Shown here in pieces: positions 6,503 through 13,243 of a stretch of DNA of 18,076 nucleotides. The first letter of the stretch is position 1. Every line of letters starts with the position of its first letter. This stretch comes from JBCCHY01 sp039028495 (lineage in GTDB: Bacteria > Patescibacteriota > Saccharimonadia > Saccharimonadales > VXPC01), in assembly GCA_039028495.1 (NCBI GenBank), contig JBCCHY010000020.1:1-18076 (forward strand), in the 5' to 3' direction. The position numbers were made by a program, and so were the translations under genes. The notes beneath the pieces are model-generated. The model worked only from the letters and a program-made list of their open reading frames with translations. It made no database searches and was not told where the DNA came from.

Positions 6503-7045
6503 ATGTCTAAATGGGGCCCTAATAAACTAAGCGAGATAGCCATACCAGCGGGTTGTATAGAGTGTGAACAAAAGAGATCATGCCCAGTAGCAACCAGTAT
6601 CTTTACAGTTATGCTACGAGCGAGAGTGGAAGAAAAGATTGTAGACCTGGGGAGCGGGCGCCCAACTTACGTAGGCAGCAGAGACAAGCCACAAAAGTTT
6701 TCTACTACCCCTGATCATGGGATGAAGAATATTATTAGTAGGCATGAGCACGAGGCTCTTTTTGGTAGGTCTGGCCCTCGTGTAGCTGCCGGGGTAGCTA
6801 ATGCAGCCGGGCGTTGTGCGATGATAGATAACCCCGAGCTTAAAGCTCAGGTTTGCAAGGAGGTTGCTACTGAGGAAGGCACAGGTACTTTCACCTGGGG
6901 CGCTAGACACTTGTGGGGCCATGATGCCTTGACAACGGTTTTGCCTGATGCAGAGGAAATCGAAGGCATATATACAGCATCTGTAAAGTTAGTAGACTAC
7001 ACAACCGGACCGAGAGAAGAAGTCGAGGCCTTACGCCGTAAGTAG
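6503..7045 (+). CDS. Unrecognised protein with a Cys cluster near its N-terminus
   Basis: I do not recognise this family. The start at ATG 6503 is chosen because GGGAG (6490-6494) lies 8 nt upstream. The same frame opens earlier at GTG 6476 or ATG 6488, giving up to 189 residues, but without such a site. The 180-residue product has C-x2-C-x5-C (Cys18, Cys21, Cys27), then Cys105 and Cys118, and a Ser-Arg-His-Glu-His stretch at 79-83. This may be a metal or Fe-S site, but there is no family match to support it. There is no membrane span or signal peptide. It stands alone on the plus strand between a leftward operon and tRNA-Trp. A weak hairpin follows (CTGCT 7061-7065, AGCAG 7076-7080). Regular codon use and the good ribosome site support a real gene. 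Confidence 0.75.
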   Translation: MSKWGPNKLSEIAIPAGCIECEQKRSCPVATSIFTVMLRARVEEKIVDLGSGRPTYVGSRDKPQKFSTTPDHGMKNIISRHEHEALFGRSGPRVAAGVANAAGRCAMIDNPELKAQVCKEVATEEGTGTFTWGARHLWGHDALTTVLPDAEEIEGIYTASVKLVDYTTGPREEVEALRRK

Positions 7046-7089
7046 CTAGTGTAGTTAGTCCTGCTAAATCAGCTTCAGCAGTTTGAATC

Positions 7090-7115
7090 AAAAACCAGGC
7101 CTTAAAGACCTGGTT
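7090..7115 (-). terminator. Intrinsic terminator of tRNA-Trp
   Basis: On the minus strand AACCAGG (7115-7109) and CCTGGTT (7099-7093) form a 7-bp stem followed by a T-run reaching 7090. It begins 8 nt past the CCA end of tRNA-Trp. Confidence 0.75.
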
Positions 7116-7123
7116 CCTAACTT

Positions 7124-7199
7124 TGGCAGGGGAGACAGGACTTGAACCTGCAACCAACGGTTTTGGAGACCGCTACTCTACCAATTGAGCTACTCCCCT
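7124..7199 (-). tRNA. trnW: tRNA-Trp (anticodon CCA)
   Basis: A complete 76-nt cloverleaf. The acceptor stem AGGGGAG pairs perfectly with CTCCCCT (7193-7199 with 7128-7134), the discriminator is G, and the 3' CCA is encoded at 7126-7124. The D arm is GCTC/GAGT. The anticodon stem GCGGT/ACCGT encloses the loop CTCCAAA with anticodon CCA. The T arm is GCAGG-TTCAAGT-CCTGT. No clear promoter sits directly before it, so it may be processed from a longer leader transcript. In many bacteria this tRNA lies next to secE-nusG; here it is almost 6 kb away. Confidence 0.97.
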
Positions 7200-7270
7200 T
7201 CGTCGGCGTGTAATGCTATGTTTGCCAAACTGCTGGTGAAACAAGTTCGCCCAGCAATTAAGGCAAACAT
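7190..7270 (-). CDS. Possible 26-residue leader peptide ending inside tRNA-Trp
   Basis: ATG 7270-7268 follows a perfect AGGAGG (7285-7280) at 9-nt spacing, the best ribosome site in the window. The frame encodes 26 residues (MFALIAGRTCFTSSLANIAL, then HADEGE) and stops at TAG 7192-7190, within the 5' part of tRNA-Trp. The start codon is buried in the 13-bp stem at 7214-7274. The peptide contains no Trp, so a classic Trp attenuator is not supported. It may be a real regulatory uORF or a chance combination. Confidence 0.3.
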   Translation of the reverse strand: MFALIAGRTCFTSSLANIALHADEGE

Positions 7271-7274
7271 AGCA
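7214..7274. repeat. Perfect 13-bp inverted repeat with an inner stem, upstream of tRNA-Trp
   Basis: TGCTATGTTTGCC (7214-7226) pairs with GGCAAACATAGCA (7262-7274). Inside, TGCTGG (7231-7236) pairs with CCAGCA (7251-7256). It ends 15 nt before the 5' end of tRNA-Trp on the minus strand. No T-run follows, so it is not a terminator. Confidence 0.7.
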
Positions 7275-7287
7275 AGCCGCCTCCTCT

Positions 7288-7312
7288 CGAAATAAACCAT
7301 AGATTTATTTCG
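7288..7312. repeat. 9-bp hairpin next to the leader Shine-Dalgarno
   Basis: CGAAATAAA (7288-7296) pairs perfectly with TTTATTTCG (7304-7312). On the minus strand it lies directly before AGAGGAGG. A further 8-bp inverted repeat, AAGTTTAG with CTAAACTT (7341-7368), spans the stop codon of the branching-enzyme gene. The whole 7200-7370 interval is unusually rich in stems. Confidence 0.5.
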
Positions 7313-7360
7313 GTGCTCAACTTGGTGATCGAGCTTTTTTAAAGTTTAGCAACAAGACCT

Positions 7361-9319
7361 CTAAACTTCTAGTCTGAATACTAGGGCTGATCGGGCTGGG
7401 ATATAAGTTTTGAGATGGCCATCTGAGGCGACGTAGGGCGCATCAGACGAGACATGACCAAAGCCACCATACTCTGGCGCATCACTACTCAGGATCAGCT
7501 CGTACCTTCCGTCTGGGGTGGGAATGGAGTGGTCAGTGAGGGACCGCTGCGAATTCAAATTATAAACGAATAAGTATTCACCTCTCACGTAGGAGGCACA
7601 CATATTGGCTTGGTCTGCGTGATGGTGAGATATATCTACAGTAGCTCGCTTGAGGATACCGATCATGGCAACATCAAACCCGTAGAGCCACTTGTAGGCC
7701 AGGCTATCATTATCTAGCAGAGACCATTGTCTACGAGCGTATTTATACGACCAGCCATTGCCCTCACGCGGGAAATCTATCCACTCTGGATGACCAAATT
7801 CGTTCCCCATAAAGTTTAGGTAGCCACCACTATGAGTGCTTGCTGATAGTAAGCGGATTATTTTGTGCAGTGCAACCCCCCTCTCAACTAGCGGGCTGAT
7901 CTTATCTATAGACATATGTTCGTACATGTCTTTGTCTATGAGTCTAAAGATTATAGTTTTGTCCCCAACTAGCGCTTGGTCATGGGATTCGGCGTAAGAT
8001 ATGGTCGCTTCCTCTGCTCGGTGTTGCGTAAGCTCGTGCAGTATATGCGCAATGTCCCAGTCTTCGTCAGCGGTTTCTTTGAGTAGCTTAATCCACATGT
8101 CAGGCATGCCCATGCTCAGTCGGTGCGTGAACCCTGCCCCACCTTTGCCACTTGGCCAGACAAGGCCAGGCATACCGCTCATCTCTTCTGCGATGGATAG
8201 AGCTCCAGGCCTGACAATTTGGATCAGCTCGTTAGCTAATGACAAATAACTGTAGGCATCTTGATCTGTGTGCTCGAAGTAGTCATGGTAGGAAGTAAAG
8301 TCTTTGCCCAGTCCGTGATGTGTATAGAGCATACTGGTAACCCCATCGAATCTAAACCCGTCTAGGTTGTATTCTTCGAGCCAGTAGCGGCAGTTACTGA
8401 GGAGTAGTTTGGCCGTATCCTTCTTGCTGTAGTCATAACATCTGGAGTCCCAGGCAGGGTGTAGCCCCCTATCGCCTGAATGAAAGTAGAGGTAGTCTGT
8501 CCCATCAAAGAGGCCGAGACCCTCCTGCTCGTTCTTGACAGCATGAGAATGAACGAGGTCTATTATCACGGCTATGCCCAGCCCATGAGCAGTATCGATC
8601 AGTGACTTGAGCTCGTCAGGTGTGCCGAATCTAGAACTTACCGCAAAGAGATTGGATACATGATAGCCAAAACTACCATAGTATGGATGTTCCTGCACGG
8701 CCATTATCTGCAGGACATTGTAGCCGCTACTGTGAACATGCGGGAGTACATTGTCTCTAAACTCACCAAATGTAGATACGCCCTCGTTTTCTGATGACAT
8801 GCCTATATGGGCCTCGTATATAAATAGAGGCGCACTAATCTGGGGCGGTTCGTGTTTGAATGTGTACGATGAAACCCAGGCTTCGGCACAAAATATTTTT
8901 GTTTCATCATCTTGGACTGCTCTACCAGTGTATGTGGGGAGTCTCTGCCCGCTACCGCCTGGCCAATGAACGTGTAGTTTGTATATGTCTTGCTCTGCAA
9001 GCTGGTCGCTTGTTAATGTTATCTCCCAGATTCCGTCATCAGACCGTGTCAGCTCGTAATTGACAGAGTCCTGCCAGTTGTTCTTTTCGCACCAGATAAA
9101 TATCTTAGTCGCATTAGGTGCATATTCTCTAAAAACCCATCCATGGTTTGTTTTGTGTAGACCAAAGTAGTCATGCTGACTTGATATCTCCTGGAGTGAG
9201 GCGCTATCCATTAGTGAGCGCCTGTAGTCGTGTACTGCGGCGGCGCGAGCAGTTATTTGCGCCTCGAAAGGTACAAGATATGGATCTAGTTTGAGTAGTT
9301 CGTCCACACCCTTGGTCAT
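7361..9319 (-). CDS. glgB: 1,4-alpha-glucan branching enzyme, GH13 subfamily 8 (eukaryote-like type)
   Basis: This enzyme cuts alpha-1,4 chains and rejoins them as alpha-1,6 branches in glycogen or a similar polymer. Of the 652 residues, about 55-155 form an N-terminal CBM48-like domain (FREYAPNATKIFIW). The TIM-barrel motifs follow: DLVHSH (254-259); GFRFDGVTSML with nucleophile Asp325; SIAEEMSGMP with acid/base Glu378; and YAESHDQALVGDK with Asp447. A beta-domain ends the protein. GFRFDGVTSML, AEx-MSGMP and ESHDQALVGDK are the wording of eukaryotic GBE1-type enzymes (GH13_8), not of E. coli GlgB (GH13_9). All catalytic residues are present. It starts 7 nt after the HerA-like gene, so the two share a transcript, and it lies back to back with the GT4-GH57-GH15 operon. 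Confidence 0.96.
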   Translation of the reverse strand: MTKGVDELLKLDPYLVPFEAQITARAAAVHDYRRSLMDSASLQEISSQHDYFGLHKTNHGWVFREYAPNATKIFIWCEKNNWQDSVNYELTRSDDGIWEITLTSDQLAEQDIYKLHVHWPGGSGQRLPTYTGRAVQDDETKIFCAEAWVSSYTFKHEPPQISAPLFIYEAHIGMSSENEGVSTFGEFRDNVLPHVHSSGYNVLQIMAVQEHPYYGSFGYHVSNLFAVSSRFGTPDELKSLIDTAHGLGIAVIIDLVHSHAVKNEQEGLGLFDGTDYLYFHSGDRGLHPAWDSRCYDYSKKDTAKLLLSNCRYWLEEYNLDGFRFDGVTSMLYTHHGLGKDFTSYHDYFEHTDQDAYSYLSLANELIQIVRPGALSIAEEMSGMPGLVWPSGKGGAGFTHRLSMGMPDMWIKLLKETADEDWDIAHILHELTQHRAEEATISYAESHDQALVGDKTIIFRLIDKDMYEHMSIDKISPLVERGVALHKIIRLLSASTHSGGYLNFMGNEFGHPEWIDFPREGNGWSYKYARRQWSLLDNDSLAYKWLYGFDVAMIGILKRATVDISHHHADQANMCASYVRGEYLFVYNLNSQRSLTDHSIPTPDGRYELILSSDAPEYGGFGHVSSDAPYVASDGHLKTYIPARSALVFRLEV

Positions 9320-9326
9320 AGCATGC

Positions 9327-10772
9327 CTACCGCTTCAGGGCTCCGAGTACACCTCTGGTTATAGCACGCCCGAGCTGGGTTCCGACGCTACGCATTGCAG
9401 ACTTAAATCCTGCCTCTATAGCTGACTGTCTTTTGCGGCCAGGTTTTTTGGTAGATTTGCCCTTACCTTCTGGCTGTTTTTTGTCTATATGCTTCTTCAA
9501 TCTTTCGCTTAGCTCTTCATGCGCGGATTCTTTGTCGACGGCTTTACTATATATATCACTGACTGGTGAGTGGCTGATAGCAGTCTGCTTGACATTATCA
9601 TCGGCTGGCCCAAAAGCACTCTCAGTCGGTATTACAAAGTATCTATCTACTATAGTGGGGGCACCGTCTTCGTTGAGGAAGCTAATCAGAGCCTCGCCCA
9701 CCTCTAGCTCCTGTACCACTCGAGCTATATCTAGATCGGGGTTCGTACGGTATGTTTCGGCCGCCTGTTTAATAGCTTTTTGTTCTTTTGGCGTGAATGC
9801 ACGCAGGGCATGTTGAATGCGGTTTCCTAATTGTCCAAGCACGTCATCAGGTATGTCGACTGGATTCTGGGTGACAAAGTATACCCCAACTCCTTTTGAC
9901 CTGATGAGTTTTACTACTTGCTCAATTTTGTCCTGCAGGTGCTTCGGTGTGTCATCAAACAGCAGGTGGGCTTCGTCAAAGAAAAAGACAAACTTTGGAA
10001 TATCAGGGTCTCCAACTTCTGGCAGTTCTTCGAAGAGTTCGCTTAGTAGCCATAGGAGGAAAGTCGAGTAAAGTTGAGGAGACTGCATCAAACGATCAGC
10101 CGCCAGAAGGTTAATATACCCACGCCCATCATCGTCATGCAGCATCATATCTGCCAGGTCTAGCTCAGGCAGTCCAAAGAATTTGTCAGCGTCTTGTTCT
10201 TCTAGAGCAATGATTTTACGCTGCACAGTACTAATAGACTGGGTGCTCATGCCCCCATAGTCGCGCTCAAGCTCTTTTCTAGAGTCATATACGTAGTTGA
10301 GCATGCTCTTGAGATCTTTAGTGTCATGCAGGAGTAGGCCTTCATCATCTGCTATCTTAAACACTATTGTCAGTAGACTTTCCTGAGCTTCACTGAGATT
10401 CAGTACCCGAGACAGGAGCAGCGGCCCCATCTCGCTAATAGTAGTTCGCATTTGATGACCCTGCTCACCATATAGATCCCAGAATATTGTTGGGTAACCA
10501 CGAAACTCTGGCTCATCAATGTTTCTAGCGGTAATGATTTCTGTCAGTTTAGAGCTGACACTACCTGGTTGACAGATTCCAGTGATGTCACCTTTAACGT
10601 CTGCCAAAAACACTGGCACACCAGCAGCACTAAATTGTTCTGCCAAGCGTTTTAGGGTAACGGTCTTACCGGTCCCTGTAGCTCCGGCGATTAGCCCATG
10701 CCTATTTGCGTGAGTACCGAGTAGCTCGGCTTTTACCCCATCAATATTTTGGCCAATCAGCATATTCGACAT
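9327..10772 (-). CDS. HerA-like / DUF853 (YjgR-type) P-loop ATPase
   Basis: An ATPase of the HerA/FtsK superfamily. The 481 residues start with the typical ANRHGLIAGATGTGKTVTL (Walker A at 30-37), then FLADVKGDI and the Walker B FVFFFDEAHLL (261-271, Asp266/Glu267). A sensor-like YFVTQNPVDIPDDVLGQLGNR and an ALRAFTPKEQK segment follow. This order matches DUF853 (E. coli YjgR), whose cellular role is not established. Residues 415-481 form a Lys/Arg-rich tail that could bind nucleic acid. ATG 10772 has GGAG at 7-nt spacing. It is transcribed leftward with the branching enzyme, with no obvious functional link. Confidence 0.93.
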   Translation of the reverse strand: MSNMLIGQNIDGVKAELLGTHANRHGLIAGATGTGKTVTLKRLAEQFSAAGVPVFLADVKGDITGICQPGSVSSKLTEIITARNIDEPEFRGYPTIFWDLYGEQGHQMRTTISEMGPLLLSRVLNLSEAQESLLTIVFKIADDEGLLLHDTKDLKSMLNYVYDSRKELERDYGGMSTQSISTVQRKIIALEEQDADKFFGLPELDLADMMLHDDDGRGYINLLAADRLMQSPQLYSTFLLWLLSELFEELPEVGDPDIPKFVFFFDEAHLLFDDTPKHLQDKIEQVVKLIRSKGVGVYFVTQNPVDIPDDVLGQLGNRIQHALRAFTPKEQKAIKQAAETYRTNPDLDIARVVQELEVGEALISFLNEDGAPTIVDRYFVIPTESAFGPADDNVKQTAISHSPVSDIYSKAVDKESAHEELSERLKKHIDKKQPEGKGKSTKKPGRKRQSAIEAGFKSAMRSVGTQLGRAITRGVLGALKR

Positions 10773-10807
10773 GTTTATACTCCAGTTTTTTGCAAAATGT
10801 AATGATA

Positions 10808-10838
10808 ATTATACATGTCTGTGCATATCTATAGTCAA
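10808..10838 (-). promoter_or_regulatory. Candidate promoter for the HerA-like/glgB operon
   Basis: On the minus strand there is a perfect TATAAT (10813-10808), and TTGACT (10838-10833) 19 nt upstream. The spacing is longer than ideal. An imperfect dyad (ATGTA 10797-10801, TACAT 10812-10816) overlaps the -10 and could be an operator. Confidence 0.45.
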
Positions 10839-10854
10839 TCTGTAGCTAATAGGG

Positions 10855-10883
10855 CTGTAAAGAGCTTATCCTTAAGCTATAAT
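10855..10883 (+). promoter_or_regulatory. Candidate promoter for the GT4-GH57-GH15 operon
   Basis: A perfect -10, TATAAT (10878-10883), with a weak -35, CTGTAA (10855-10860), at 17-nt spacing, 37 nt before ATG 10920. A 6-bp dyad, AGCTTA (10863-10868) with TAAGCT (10873-10878), lies between the boxes and touches the -10, a position suited to a repressor. AGGAG at 10902-10906 is the ribosome site, with a long 13-nt spacing. Confidence 0.5.
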
Positions 10884-10919
10884 TAATGCCAATACAAAAC
10901 CAGGAGTAAAACACAAAAA

Positions 10920-12122
10920 ATGAAAGTCCTGATGCTAGGGTGGGAACTACCTCCGTTTAATAGCGGTGGTCTTGGAGTGGTTTGTTATGAGATGAGTCAT
11001 GCACTGGCTAATTCAGGCGCTGCAATAGACTTTGTTGTCCCCTATGAGGCTGACCACAAGATTGATTTCATGAATGTTCATGCTGCTCATAAGCTAGATC
11101 CACTAGAATTTAGAAAAGGTGCAGGCGTATACGCTAGCGAACAATCCCTCAGACTAGCTACAGACGTTACCGAGCTGCATGGCATGGTTAATCAAACCAA
11201 AGAGTACGCTCGTGGTGTCGGCTCGCTCATCCAGTCTCTAGAGTTTGATGTTATACATGCCCATGACTGGCTGACTATGAGAGCAGGCATACTGGCAAAG
11301 CAGCTGTCCGGGCGACCACTATTTGTCCACGTGCATGCAACACAGTTCGATCAGGCAGGTGGCAAAAGAGGCTCAGAAATTATTCACGAGATTGAATACA
11401 TGGGACTTGCGATGGCTGACCGCGTAATAGCAATCAGTCAACGCATCAAAGATCTGATTATCCGAGAGTATGGAGTAGATCCAGATAAGATCGAGATCGT
11501 TCACAACAAAATAGCAGCCGAAAAATTTACGAAAGTAGACAACCACAACCCCTACCCTGTGCTAGAGCAGCTAAAAGAAGCTGGCTATCAAGTGGTCGTA
11601 TGTCTTGGCCGCATAACTGTGCAAAAAGGCCTCTCAACACTGCTCCATACTTTTAAAAAAGTTGTAGATGAAAATCCAAAGGCTTTGCTGCTGCTCGCAG
11701 GCACAGGTGATCAGTTGCGCGAGCTTCAGTTGCTTGCTGCTGATCTAGGTATTACGACTAATGTTCTGTTCACGAATAGCTTCGTGAGTGGAGCTGCACA
11801 AAGGTGGGCGTACCGTATCGCTGACTTGTTCGTAATGCCGAGTATTAGCGAGCCTTTTGGTATAACTGCGATGGAGGCACCAATGCAGCACACTCCGGTA
11901 CTCGTATCAAAGCAATCCGGTGTTGCAGAGGTGTTACAAAACTGCCTAAAAGTTGATCACTGGGATGTAGACGGCATGGCAAACCAGATAGTTTCAGCTC
12001 TTAACTCACCAGGCCTACTTAAGACACTAACTGAGGCGTCGAGGGAAGAAATATTTGGCATGGTATGGTCGGACGCTGCTAAGCTGTTGCGTGGCCATTA
12101 TAGTCAGGCGGTCGCTGCATGA
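10920..12122 (+). CDS. Glycogen synthase-like glycosyltransferase (GT4/GT5, GT-B fold)
   Basis: Probably extends an alpha-glucan chain using a nucleotide sugar. The 400 residues show a GT-B layout. The N-terminal part, MLGWELPPFNSGGLGVV, has the Gly-Gly-Leu-Gly nucleotide-sugar loop seen in glycogen synthases. VIHAHDWLT (111-119) and HVHATQFDQ follow. The C-terminal domain begins near residue 222, with CLGRITVQKG (Arg231, Lys236) and the E-x7-E motif SEPFGITAMEA (Glu311, Glu319). It is shorter than E. coli GlgA (about 477). It is the first gene of a three-gene operon; its stop overlaps the GH57 start as ATGA. No ADP-glucose pyrophosphorylase is nearby, so the donor (ADP- or UDP-glucose) is unknown. 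Other GT4 roles, such as trehalose or surface-glycan synthesis, cannot be excluded. Confidence 0.92.
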   Translation: MKVLMLGWELPPFNSGGLGVVCYEMSHALANSGAAIDFVVPYEADHKIDFMNVHAAHKLDPLEFRKGAGVYASEQSLRLATDVTELHGMVNQTKEYARGVGSLIQSLEFDVIHAHDWLTMRAGILAKQLSGRPLFVHVHATQFDQAGGKRGSEIIHEIEYMGLAMADRVIAISQRIKDLIIREYGVDPDKIEIVHNKIAAEKFTKVDNHNPYPVLEQLKEAGYQVVVCLGRITVQKGLSTLLHTFKKVVDENPKALLLLAGTGDQLRELQLLAADLGITTNVLFTNSFVSGAAQRWAYRIADLFVMPSISEPFGITAMEAPMQHTPVLVSKQSGVAEVLQNCLKVDHWDVDGMANQIVSALNSPGLLKTLTEASREEIFGMVWSDAAKLLRGHYSQAVAA

Positions 12123-13243
12123 AACTAGTCCTTCATTTAGCAGCCCATCAGCCCTACCGCGTGAGAGACTATACTATTTTTGACGCAGGTAAGTATCATG
12201 ACTACTTCGCAGATCATGAAAGGAATCATGTACACACGAAAGATACGCTGAATTATGCATGCGACAACTATTACTTGCCGATTAACGAAGCACTCCTGCA
12301 TGCAATTGAATGTAACCCAGAATTTAGAGCCAGCATTTCTGTGAGTGGAATGCTGCTAGAGCATATGGAAGAGTCACGTCCAGACGTGCTACAGAGCTTC
12401 AGGAACTTGGTAGAAAAGGCTACAGGGCGTATAGAGGTTACTGCAGAAACGTATTATGATTCGTTGGCATTTTTCTATAATAAGGAAGAGTTCGAAGAAC
12501 AGGTTAGAATACATGCCGAAGCATGCGAAAGACTACTTGGCTACAAACCGCATTCATTTAGAAATACTGGTCTTAGCTACAGCCAAGATTTAGGTCTATG
12601 GGCTAGTCAGAATGGCTACGAGGCTGTTTTAGCTGAGGGGTCTGATAAGCTCTTGTCATGGCGGAGCCCCAACTATTGCTATAGGGTACATGATGATGGC
12701 CCTGCTCTGCTGGCTCGTAATCAACTATTTAGTGAGCAGGTTGCCTCTGGTGAAGCTAACGCCACCGATATGCTTGAAGGCCAGTCTGGGGATGTTGTAA
12801 ACGTATTTCTACCCTATGAGTCCAATAGCACTTCCTTCATAGGGTCAATCTGTAGCCTGAAAGACACTCAATACGAATTTGCAACCGTATCAGGTGCTGC
12901 TCGTGAACATATAGAATCAGAAGCCATAGAGGCGCGATCAGTAACGAGCTGGCTTGATGATGATCGAGATCTATCTAGTCTGAATGGCAGCCCAATGCAG
13001 CAAGAGGCGTTAAAGGCGATATACGAGTTAACCGAAGCCGTTATGATCAGCAGTGATCATGCGTTAATCAGAGATTGGCGAATGCTGCAAACAAGCTGCA
13101 TATTCAGATGTATGGATACTAAGCCCAATGCCTACGGGTGTATGCGGACACAGGAGTCTCCATATGAAACCCAGATGAGCTATATGAACGTGATTCTTGA
13201 TATCAGAGCACGACTTGCTAGGATGGGAATCGTGACAAAATGA
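12119..13243 (+). CDS. GH57 alpha-amylase-like protein, apparently missing the catalytic Asp
   Basis: A member of the retaining alpha-glucan family GH57, shorter than many (374 residues). Family landmarks appear in order: HQPYR (10-14), SGMLLEHME (76-84), VTAETYYDSLAF (107-118) with the nucleophile Glu110, SFRNTGLSYS and VLAEGSDKLLSWRSPN. At the acid/base motif, which in active GH57 amylases reads about FMDYETFGEH, this protein has FLPYESNSTS, so Asp is replaced by Pro232. The later SWLDDDRDLSSLNG, DWRMLQTSCIF and SPYETQMSYMNVI match the GH57 amylase C-terminal half. The nucleophile motif also has Asp113 where the family usually has His. It is coupled to both neighbours by ATGA overlaps. It may be an inactive, glucan-binding amylase-like homologue, or use another acid. 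The consensus comparison is from memory. Confidence 0.9.
   Translation: MKLVLHLAAHQPYRVRDYTIFDAGKYHDYFADHERNHVHTKDTLNYACDNYYLPINEALLHAIECNPEFRASISVSGMLLEHMEESRPDVLQSFRNLVEKATGRIEVTAETYYDSLAFFYNKEEFEEQVRIHAEACERLLGYKPHSFRNTGLSYSQDLGLWASQNGYEAVLAEGSDKLLSWRSPNYCYRVHDDGPALLARNQLFSEQVASGEANATDMLEGQSGDVVNVFLPYESNSTSFIGSICSLKDTQYEFATVSGAAREHIESEAIEARSVTSWLDDDRDLSSLNGSPMQQEALKAIYELTEAVMISSDHALIRDWRMLQTSCIFRCMDTKPNAYGCMRTQESPYETQMSYMNVILDIRARLARMGIVTK

Noticed and set aside
7124..7199. tRNA-Trp as an integration site of a mobile element
   Set aside because: No integrase, no repeated tRNA 3' end and no phage or plasmid genes are seen nearby.
12119..13243. TGA read as an amino acid, fusing the operon's genes
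   Set aside because: Both TGA stops lie in ATGA overlaps where the next gene is in a different frame, so read-through would not make a fusion; each gene also ends at the expected family length.
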